Assembly: GCA_947260045.1 (NCBI GenBank)
Contig: CAMYOP010000081.1
Coordinates: 1-15,125, forward strand
Source: an uncultured Desulfobulbaceae bacterium
GTDB lineage: Bacteria > Desulfobacterota > Desulfobulbia > Desulfobulbales > Desulfobulbaceae
Length of the DNA: 15,125 nucleotides
Direction of reading: 5' to 3'
Part shown: one piece after another, positions 7,117 through 13,216 of the stretch
Numbering within the stretch: position 1 is the first letter of the stretch
Layout: each line of letters opens with the position of its first letter
Notes under the pieces: model-generated
Database searches by the model: none
Seen by the model: only the letters and a program-made list of their open reading frames with translations
Told to the model about the DNA's origin: nothing
Position numbers and translations under genes: made by a program

Positions 7117-9567
7117 CCTGGCAACCCGAAAGCCTATATCATCACGTGCCTGTTTGCTGTAACTGCGATAACTGAGCCGAAGCTCTGTGAGCGTGGCATC
7201 CCGCCAACTTGATCCCCTCACTACATGATGGGTACCCGTCGCCGGCCCCACTGGATTTTCACTGACAGTCTGCCCAAACCCTCCATAGGGTGTATAAAAG
7301 TCATGACACCATTCTGAGACATTACCACCAATGTCAAATAAGCCATTTTGGTTTTGACTAAAACTCGCAACAGGTGAGCTTGTCGGAAAGGTATCGTTGT
7401 ATCTTTTCAGGACAACAGGTAACAGCGTTCTTGCAGATTCATCTCCATAGTTGCCACTTTTGGCAGGAGGAGGAAAAGTTCCCTGCCAGGGATACTTTGC
7501 AGCGTTACTTTGCCGGGGACCAAGGCGTGCTCCAAAGGCCCATTCTGCTTCACTGGGAAGACGGTAGCCGGATGTTTCCGGCGTCGCCACAATCAGAGAT
7601 TTATTGCTTTCCTTGTAATATGGCTGGAGTCCATCTTTTCTGGACAGCCAGTTCAGGTAGCGGGCTGCATCCGGCCAGCTCACATTGACGACAGGCTGTT
7701 TGTCTTCATTCAGAGTTTTTCCCTTAAACTGACCAGAATTATGGCCAGGTTTGAATTGGCGATACTCTTTATTGGTGAGCAGCTTTGGTGCAAGGTAATA
7801 GGGACGGCTAATTTTCACTTTGCGAAGGCGTTCATTGGCTCTACGGCCGGCTTCATTACGGCTGGCGCCCATGGTGAAGTTTGCTCCTTGCAGAAGGATC
7901 ATGGGAAAGGCAGGTTTTTTAGTATGAATCTCTTGTTCTTTTGGGAGCTTGATTGGAGTCTGTTCCTGTGTCGTTACTTGTGAAGTTGCTGAGGTTTTTG
8001 GAGCAGGCTTGACCAAGGCCTGGAGTTCCAGGTCTATATGCTGACTGAATCCATCCTGAACTGTAATTGTTTTGTTGAGCGGCAAATAGCCAGGTGCCTC
8101 AAGGAGAAGATTATGTTTGCCAACGCTTATTTCTTGGCGACCTGTTGCTCTGCCACGGTTTTTACCATCTATGCTGAGCTGGGCATCAGGAGGCGTGCTG
8201 GTAATAAAGAGAGTCCCTGGCTTCGCTGCCAGCGACAGCTTGATTGTTTTCTTTTCACCAGGTGTCAGCTGCAATGTCTGCCGCTTAGTGTCATAGCCGT
8301 CTTTACTCAAGGCAAAGTGTAATTGTTTGCTTGAGGGAACAGCCAAGGTGATGGGGGTAATACCTCTGTAGGAATTATTGACAGAAATGGCTGCTCCCGT
8401 TGGAGAGGAATTGATCGTAATGGAAGCTGGAGTCAATTGAAGAGTAAGCTGGGCTGGTGTCAGCTTTTTACCTGCCTGTACATCAAGTTGCAACTCGAGG
8501 GGATCATAATTTTTCTTTTGCAAGGAAACGGATTGCCTTCCTTCCGGGAGCTGTACTGTCACAGGGGTTTTGCCAAGCAACTTTTTTTGGAAATAGATGT
8601 CAGCTCCGGTGGGCTTGGTCGTGAAATGGACATCGCCCCAGGCAGGACTCAGTGTGAAGGTGAAGTGTTGTTTCTTGCCAAGGCCTTCCACAGTGATGCT
8701 TGTGCTGAATTCCTTATAGAGAGTCTTTGTCAGTTGAAGACGATGCTCTCCTGCAGGTAGTGGTTTGTTGCTAAGAGGGGTCTGCCCCAATTCCTTACCA
8801 TTTATCACAATTGCAACATCATCTGCAGGTTTGCTGCTTACGCTCACAAGTCCGTCTTCTTTTTCCAGTCTGAAACTCCTATGTTGGGACTCCTCACCGG
8901 ATAACTTGATTTCCTCTTTGAGAGGCTTATACCCCTTCTTTTCCGCCAGCAGGGTGTAGCTTCCTTTAAAGGCCAAATAGCGTTTCTTAAACTTAAGAGG
9001 TGGCGGGAAACCTTTGAAAGTCAGGCTGTCAGGCTGTGGTTCTATCTCCGGGGTAAATGGTTTGGCCAGCAAAACAAAAAGGACGCCGCACAGAAGGAGT
9101 AAAAAGAGGGTTAAGAAAAGAAAGCGGAACAGAAAATTCTTTTTTTGAGGAGGACCAAAGTTGTCTTTTTTTACTCGAGGAAGCCTTTTCTTGCGAGCAG
9201 GAGGGGCAGAGGCTGGCGGACTTAATACGGGTTGCTTGTGATCTGCAGGAACAAGGGTAAGAATAACCCGATCACCGGAAAGTGTGTATTGTATGATCTG
9301 CGAGTTGAGCTGGCTTTTGTCACCAGACTTAATCCAGACAGAAGTTGTAAGGTATTCATCGTTATGATAGAGCTGGAAGGGAGTATCAGCTTCTCCTGCT
9401 GGTTGAAGAAACAGGTGGCCTTTTGACTGGCCGATATAGGCGACAATACCTGGGCAATCAGGAAGCAGGATCTGCGCATCTTCACCAGAGCCAAGGGCAA
9501 GCGGCAAATCTTTTTCTTCAAAAGTGTTTGTTTTTTCTTGAGAATGGACTTCGATGATACGGTTCAA
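7108..9567 (-). CDS. FHA-like / TM / multi-PEGA / SUMF1-like (pseudo-formylglycine enzyme) envelope protein
   Basis: This 819-residue, one-pass inner-membrane protein has several parts in order. They are an FHA-like cytoplasmic domain (about 1-106), a Pro/Lys-rich basic linker, a membrane helix at about 145-168, four clear PEGA repeats (about 240-306, 310-378, 381-446, 451-515) plus a divergent one at 180-236, a Thr/Gln linker, and a SUMF1/FGE-sulfatase fold (about 552-817). The SUMF1 part shows GANFTMG, GYRLPSEAEWAFGAR, GLFDIGGNVSEWCHDFY and VVRGSSWRD. True FGE enzymes carry a catalytic Cys pair after the RGGSW-type motif. Here the segment after RGSSW (785-805) has none, and the only Cys of the domain is C754 in the structural WCHD motif. 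A binding role is therefore more likely than sulfatase activation. The start is TTG with AAGGAG 5 nt upstream, overlapping the upstream reading frame's TGA as TTGA. Confidence 0.88.
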   Translation of the reverse strand: MNRIIEVHSQEKTNTFEEKDLPLALGSGEDAQILLPDCPGIVAYIGQSKGHLFLQPAGEADTPFQLYHNDEYLTTSVWIKSGDKSQLNSQIIQYTLSGDRVILTLVPADHKQPVLSPPASAPPARKKRLPRVKKDNFGPPQKKNFLFRFLFLTLFLLLLCGVLFVLLAKPFTPEIEPQPDSLTFKGFPPPLKFKKRYLAFKGSYTLLAEKKGYKPLKEEIKLSGEESQHRSFRLEKEDGLVSVSSKPADDVAIVINGKELGQTPLSNKPLPAGEHRLQLTKTLYKEFSTSITVEGLGKKQHFTFTLSPAWGDVHFTTKPTGADIYFQKKLLGKTPVTVQLPEGRQSVSLQKKNYDPLELQLDVQAGKKLTPAQLTLQLTPASITINSSPTGAAISVNNSYRGITPITLAVPSSKQLHFALSKDGYDTKRQTLQLTPGEKKTIKLSLAAKPGTLFITSTPPDAQLSIDGKNRGRATGRQEISVGKHNLLLEAPGYLPLNKTITVQDGFSQHIDLELQALVKPAPKTSATSQVTTQEQTPIKLPKEQEIHTKKPAFPMILLQGANFTMGASRNEAGRRANERLRKVKISRPYYLAPKLLTNKEYRQFKPGHNSGQFKGKTLNEDKQPVVNVSWPDAARYLNWLSRKDGLQPYYKESNKSLIVATPETSGYRLPSEAEWAFGARLGPRQSNAAKYPWQGTFPPPAKSGNYGDESARTLLPVVLKRYNDTFPTSSPVASFSQNQNGLFDIGGNVSEWCHDFYTPYGGFGQTVSENPVGPATGTHHVVRGSSWRDATLTELRLSYRSYSKQARDDIGFRVARYQ

Positions 9568-9728
9568 ATCTGCTCCTTACATTCTATCCTCATTTCTATG
9601 TTTTTTTGCTCTGTTGTTACTTCAAGCTGAAGACGAACATCCCGAAAGCCATTACGGCTGCCGCTGACCAGATAACTGCCAGGTCGAAGTGTAACTGTTT
9701 TTTGGTCAAATTTGCCCAACTTGCCGAA
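9564..9728 (-). pseudogene. Out-of-frame PEGA-like C-terminal tail of the TPR protein
   Basis: In the +1 frame relative to the TPR gene, 54 codons are open from 9728 to a TGA at 9564-9566. They read FGKLGKFDQK, then TVTLRPGSYLVSGSRNGFRD, then VRLQLEV, ending in IECKEQI. The pattern LG-x-F, LRPG-x-Y-x-V-x-GSR-x-G-x-RDVR is a PEGA-like tail that I know from TPR envelope proteins of similar clusters. Its TGA overlaps the TTG start of the next gene, and it covers the whole gap up to that gene, so it was almost surely the end of the upstream coding sequence. There is no start codon or ribosome-binding site of its own. It is therefore expressed only if the break is a sequence error or is bypassed by +1 frameshifting. 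Confidence 0.75.
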
Positions 9729-10890
9729 TCATCTGGACCATTTGCATGATCTGTCGGGCTTCCTTCAATGGGGCATTTTCCTGCAGGCGTTCAGGTTTTG
9801 AAAGTATAGCTGTCAATTTGTCATGGAGCCATATTCGTTTTTTGCTCTTTTCTTCACAGTCTATGGCAAACTGCGCCTTGGGTGAGATCGTGAGTGCCTT
9901 TGCGCAGGTCTCAAATACTTTATGCCAATTTTCCTGGGTGGAATGGTGTATCATGGCATTTTGGAGCAGCGACAAACTCAAAGCTTTTGCTGCTGCTTGC
10001 AAACGTTTTTGCCCTTCGAAAACTGCAGGGTCAGAAGGGCGGACGGCTGCTGCTTGGGCCAGTGCCTTTTGAGCAACTGGCAGTTTATTTTGTTCAATGG
10101 CTTCGAGAAACTGACCCATGGAATCTTGAAAAAGATGGTTGTCAATATTTGCTTGAACACGCTTTACTGCTTCGATGCTGGGCTGGAATTTGGAGTCTAT
10201 GCTCAGGGAATGCTTATAAAGAGAAAGTGCCCGAGGATCCCCAGCCCGTTCAAGTTCCAGTCCTTCACGATAGAAGAGCAGGGTCTGGCCGAGGTTATGA
10301 GCCCTTTTGAGATTATTTTGAGCGTCAGAGTTTTCAGGATCAATGGAGAGAGCTCGCTCGAAAGCAATGATAGCAGCCTCTTCATCACTCTGATTTAGAG
10401 CGGCAGTTCCTTCTGCCATTGCAGCCTCAAAGTATTTTGTTTTGGATCTGCCGAGTGTCTGAAAAAGTGAATTTGCGTCTCTGTAGGCCTTTTGAGCCCT
10501 GTAAAAGAACTTCCCCTGGAGAAGCTGGTCTCCCTGGGCTACTTTTTCAAGAGCAAAAAGGTAGTCTTTTTTCCCCCAAATTGGAGCGTCTTCTACCTCA
10601 AGCTGTGAAATAAGTCGTAATGCCTCAGCAAGAAGGCGTTCTGCTTCACCCTGCGCTGGATTGGGCAGAGTGGTTTCGGGTTTTTCAGTCTGTTCTGTTT
10701 GCAATAAAGGTGGGAGCTCTGCAGGTACAGACGATTTTTTAGATTGTTGAGGGAGATACCAGAGAACGACTATACATAAGCCAAGCAGGAGAACAAAGGC
10801 CGAGAGAAGGAAAAACAGACCTCGCCTGCTTGCCGAGCTTTTTGCTTCCAGGCCGGAATCGGGAGGTGTCAGTTTAGGTTTTTCTTCCAT
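9706..10890 (-). CDS. Inner-membrane TPR protein, frameshifted before its C-terminal tail
   Basis: As read, this is 394 residues. A short cytoplasmic N-terminus (1-23) and one membrane helix (about 24-45) precede a Pro/Gln/Thr linker and an all-helical periplasmic part. One canonical TPR is easy to see (about 153-195: AMAEGTAALNQSDEEAAIIA and on to DPENSDAQN), with degenerate TPR-like helices on both sides. The frame stops at TGA (9706-9708) after RQVGQI. The expected PEGA-like end continues in the +1 frame, so the intact protein should be about 50 or more residues longer. At the break CGGCAAGTTGGGCAAATTT reads RQVGQ in one frame and GKLGKF in the other. That suggests deletion or assembly collapse between two similar short sequences. 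The gene lies 57 bp after the lipoprotein gene. Its likely job is scaffolding between the inner membrane and the SUMF1-like partner. Confidence 0.82.
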   Translation of the reverse strand: MEEKPKLTPPDSGLEAKSSASRRGLFFLLSAFVLLLGLCIVVLWYLPQQSKKSSVPAELPPLLQTEQTEKPETTLPNPAQGEAERLLAEALRLISQLEVEDAPIWGKKDYLFALEKVAQGDQLLQGKFFYRAQKAYRDANSLFQTLGRSKTKYFEAAMAEGTAALNQSDEEAAIIAFERALSIDPENSDAQNNLKRAHNLGQTLLFYREGLELERAGDPRALSLYKHSLSIDSKFQPSIEAVKRVQANIDNHLFQDSMGQFLEAIEQNKLPVAQKALAQAAAVRPSDPAVFEGQKRLQAAAKALSLSLLQNAMIHHSTQENWHKVFETCAKALTISPKAQFAIDCEEKSKKRIWLHDKLTAILSKPERLQENAPLKEARQIMQMVQMIRQVGQI

Positions 10891-10903
10891 GTTGTATCAA
10901 TAT

Positions 10904-10938
10904 GCTGAAAAAGGCAGCAATGTAGCCAGCCTTTCAGC
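10904..10938 (-). repeat. Intercistronic hairpin between the lipoprotein and TPR genes
   Basis: On the minus strand GCTGAAAGGC and GCCTTTTTCAGC pair over about 10 bp, with a 2-nt bulge and a 13-nt loop. It sits in the 57-bp gap between the two genes. What follows is CATATTGATA rather than a T tract, so it is not a rho-independent terminator. It could mark mRNA processing or modulate translation of the downstream gene. Confidence 0.35.
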
Positions 10939-10947
10939 TTTAAAAGA

Positions 10948-12168
10948 TTAATGAGAATTGCTTGTTTCAGCCTCGATCAGTCCTGTTTCTGAGGCGTAAA
11001 TCTGTTTTAAGAGTTCTCTCCAGGTTGTGTATTGCTGCTCAGCAGATCCTGTCAGGCGTACGGTTTCTCCTTCCACTTCAATGACAAGCGGCTCTGCTTC
11101 AGAAGAGAAAGAGGCCCCGAGTTCTTCTATGACTTCCTTGTTCATTGCTGTTTCTTTGTACTTTTGCGTACCAGTGTAAATGGAGGCTGCACCTCCTAGA
11201 ATCATCACATCTCGCAGTGTTCCTGTCTGTGTTCTCGTAGCATTATCACTGGATGCACCAAGGGCAATGGCTCCGACAATGGCAGCAACACCTAATACCT
11301 GTTGCGTCAGGGCCTTGCGCTCAAGCTGACGCATTGCTTCAACCTCTTCACTGCGAAATTTTCGCCAGTTTTGGTACGGTTCCCAGAGATCGCGGTAATA
11401 AATATCATAATAACCATTAATGGCATCCACCAACATCTCATCCCTTGGCTTTATGGAACGAACCCGTTTCATCATGGGGTCATCCCTGGCAGGCAGTCTA
11501 AGCACTTGGTAACGGTCTGAATCAGACTGTTTTAGATATGTTTTAAAAACATCTGGAGCCATGGATGAGGCAAAACGGAGTGCTGCGACTTCCTTAATTT
11601 CCTGAATTTCTTTTTTACTGAGATTATTGCGAAACTCAGCAAGATCGTTGGCAATAGTATTGAAGAGGTCCTGGAAAGTATCTTCTTTTTCAGGCTCTGT
11701 ATTATAGAATTCATGGGAGCTAACTGATTTGAGATAGGTTTTTTCAAACCATGTAACATTTCGTGAATCAAGAGCCTCGACGGTGAGAGAGAGGTTTTCA
11801 CCGTCAGAATGTTCAATTTTTCCGCGTACCAGAATTTCACTGCCGAAATCATTGTCTGGCACCACCCGTACAACTCCCCAATAGCCCGTTCTCTGCATTG
11901 TATACTTGAGATGAACAGGAATAAAACGCGCCTCAGCCTTTCTGATTTCAGGTGACAGTCCCCGTCTTTTATCTCTGTCTTGGGGCAGCTGACCTGGCTC
12001 AAAAATTTTAATGGAAACATCGAGCAGCTCATGATCGGCAAGCTCCGTATCGGTTACCAGGGGAGCAACCTGATCCTGCACCCTGCTTCCAGGCAGTGTG
12101 GCGCAGCCAGTAAGAAGAGCGGTGATTAACAGAAACAAAAAAGATCTGGAAAAATGTTTTACTGCCAT
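10948..12168 (-). CDS. Outer-membrane lipoprotein of the proton-channel/VWA cluster
   Basis: This 406-residue protein has a lipoprotein signal: a hydrophobic core at 8-20 and lipobox LLTGC with Cys22. The +2 residue is Ala, which favours outer-membrane sorting. Residues about 45-175 look like an alpha/beta module (AEARFIPVHLKYTMQRTGYW, RVVPDND, ILVRGKIEHSDGENLSL), broadly reminiscent of CsgG/TolB-N-type lipoprotein folds; that resemblance is tentative. A charged helical region follows (about 160-290), then a Gly/Ala hydrophobic segment at 291-305 (VLGVAAIVGAIALGA) and another at 321-333. These could be membrane hairpins or oligomerisation helices. GGAG lies just upstream of the ATG. The gene is second in the cluster and most likely supplies the outer-membrane end of the complex. 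I do not recognise a named family. Confidence 0.85.
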   Translation of the reverse strand: MAVKHFSRSFLFLLITALLTGCATLPGSRVQDQVAPLVTDTELADHELLDVSIKIFEPGQLPQDRDKRRGLSPEIRKAEARFIPVHLKYTMQRTGYWGVVRVVPDNDFGSEILVRGKIEHSDGENLSLTVEALDSRNVTWFEKTYLKSVSSHEFYNTEPEKEDTFQDLFNTIANDLAEFRNNLSKKEIQEIKEVAALRFASSMAPDVFKTYLKQSDSDRYQVLRLPARDDPMMKRVRSIKPRDEMLVDAINGYYDIYYRDLWEPYQNWRKFRSEEVEAMRQLERKALTQQVLGVAAIVGAIALGASSDNATRTQTGTLRDVMILGGAASIYTGTQKYKETAMNKEVIEELGASFSSEAEPLVIEVEGETVRLTGSAEQQYTTWRELLKQIYASETGLIEAETSNSH

Positions 12169-12213
12169 AAAAGTCTCCAGTGTATTATGTGAAAAAATAT
12201 TTCTCTAATATTA

Positions 12214-12436
12214 CTACATGTTTTCTTTATACTTACGGTATTCTTCCCACAATTTTTCTTTCAGCTCCGGATCGCTTTCTTTTTCTGCTGCTTCCCGAAG
12301 TTGTCTGGCGACAATATCGTCATCTCTGTCATAGCCTTTTTGTGGGGGCAGGCCAGTTTGTTGACCGGTTTGGTCAGTGCCTTTTTTTGTTTTTATAGAA
12401 CCTTGTTGCTCACCATCAGGAGATGCTGTGGAAATC
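12214..12436 (-). pseudogene. C-terminal part of the broken Gly-linker periplasmic protein
   Basis: This is the downstream piece of the gene that starts at 13006, displaced into another frame by inserted DNA. The native part begins near GEISTASPDGEQQ. It runs through a Gly/Gln/Thr linker and ends with DDDIVARQLREAAEKES, DPELKEKLWEEYRKYKENM and a TAG at 12214-12216. This acidic-to-helical tail is a pattern I associate with the exported proteins of comparable clusters, where it follows a Gly-rich linker. An ATG-initiated reading of this frame starts at 12594, but its first 50 or so residues come from wrong-frame and foreign sequence. Removing a stretch whose length leaves remainder 1 on division by 3 (for example the 97 bases 12437-12533) rejoins it to the N-terminal part. 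Confidence 0.7.
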
Positions 12437-13006
12437 TCCCCGCCTTGGCCGATCCCCTGGCCCACACCTACTCCATCGTCGCCCGCGATCCCGCAACCGG
12501 GAACTTCGGCGTCGCGGTCCAGAGCCACTGGTTCCAGGCAGTCCGCCACCACCTGATTCGCGCTGACTGGGTATTCTGCTGGCAATTTTTTCATCTTCTT
12601 TCAGGAGCATTTCATCAAATTCCCCAAGTGCCTGAGAGAGTGATTGTTCAAGGGCGCTCACTTTTTCAGAAGAAGTGAGTGCTGGCGGTGGGTTGGCATC
12701 GACCAGGGATTCCCTTAATTCGAGGCAGGGTAGGTTTTTGACTCCCTCGGCACCTATCAGCGTAGCTAGATCTTTACAGTCGTTTGCCACTCTGTTTTCA
12801 AGGTAATTAATAAAAACAGTGTATTCCTGTTTTTGCTGTAGAGGGAGAGTTTCAGCGGTAACGGTCGATCGTGCCTGTTTGATAATTTGATCAAGGACCA
12901 CAATACTTTGCTGGAGGCGCAGGGCAATGTCTTCTGTTGCTGTAACTACACGTGACACAAAAAGAGCGAAAATACAGAAAAAGAGTATGATAGTTTTTTG
13001 TTTCAT
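12416..13006 (-). CDS. Exported Gly-linker protein, N-terminal part (interrupted by foreign DNA)
   Basis: The frame gives 196 residues, of which about the first 160 are native. A signal peptide (1-23, core TIILFFCIFALFV, ending VTA) precedes a helical, probably coiled-coil periplasmic domain (25-145) with C77 and C94 as a possible disulfide. A Gly/Ser linker then begins (SGGGGLPGTSGSG, 151-163). After that the frame turns into Arg-rich nonsense (PRRRSSRLRDRGRR) from GC-rich inserted DNA and stops at a TGA at 12416. The expected continuation is in another frame at 12214-12436. It is the first gene of the minus-strand cluster and faces rsmB across a 210-bp divergent region. The start ATG (13004-13006) has no strong Shine-Dalgarno. 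In the intact state it would be a small periplasmic partner of the lipoprotein encoded next. Confidence 0.72.
   Translation of the reverse strand: MKQKTIILFFCIFALFVSRVVTATEDIALRLQQSIVVLDQIIKQARSTVTAETLPLQQKQEYTVFINYLENRVANDCKDLATLIGAEGVKNLPCLELRESLVDANPPPALTSSEKVSALEQSLSQALGEFDEMLLKEDEKIASRIPSQRESGGGGLPGTSGSGPRRRSSRLRDRGRRWSRCGPGDRPRRGDFHSIS
12437..12534 (+). other. Embedded fragment encoding a DUF1028 N-terminus (foreign or chimeric)
   Basis: On the plus strand, from about 12437, this GC-rich stretch reads LPALADPLA, then HTYSIVARDPATG, NFGVAVQSHWF. It matches the highly characteristic start of DUF1028-family (Ntn-hydrolase-like) proteins, including the end of a signal peptide, for about 30 codons. 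The match then stops at host sequence (cag gca gtc). No start codon, upstream signal core or remaining DUF1028 body (over 200 residues) is present, so it is a scrap and not a gene. Its base composition is much richer in G and C than either flank. It interrupts the minus-strand Gly-linker gene. The exact edges are uncertain by roughly 10 bases because both flanks are Gly-rich and may share microhomology. Confidence 0.7.
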
Positions 13007-13216
13007 AGGGCAGTCTGGGTCATTATAAACAGTTTTAATTTTATGGGGTCTCTTCTGAGAGAGATAATAACTCAGGTTTCTAATATCATCTAGTCTGTTG
13101 ATCTGCTCTTTGTTTATAAGTCATATGAGGAACCAGTAACGATCTTGGGCTATAGTATTGTTAATATCATTATATAGTAGATAGTTACAGGAATCTTTTC
13201 AGAAGGAAAATATGAA
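13007..13216. promoter_or_regulatory. Divergent intergenic region between the cluster and rsmB
   Basis: This AT-rich 210-bp region must hold the promoters of both directions. On the minus strand a perfect TATAAT (13022-13027) lies close to the first cluster gene, but no good -35 lies 16-18 bp upstream of it. It would give a leader of only about 10 nt, so it is doubtful. A TCTCT/AGAGA hairpin (13050-13064) lies between. Toward rsmB several TATA-like hexamers occur at 13165-13178, without a clear partner. I see no recognisable operator or riboswitch. Confidence 0.35.

Noticed and set aside
9894..10398. Overlapping plus-strand ORFs of 138 and 158 codons antisense to the TPR gene
   Set aside because: Their composition is unlike protein, there is no ribosome-binding site, and the minus-strand TPR protein explains the region.
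12301..12678. A 125-codon plus-strand ORF containing the DUF1028 match, as a complete gene
   Set aside because: Only about 30 internal codons match DUF1028. The residues before and after are antisense of the Gly-linker gene, and the DUF1028 body is missing.
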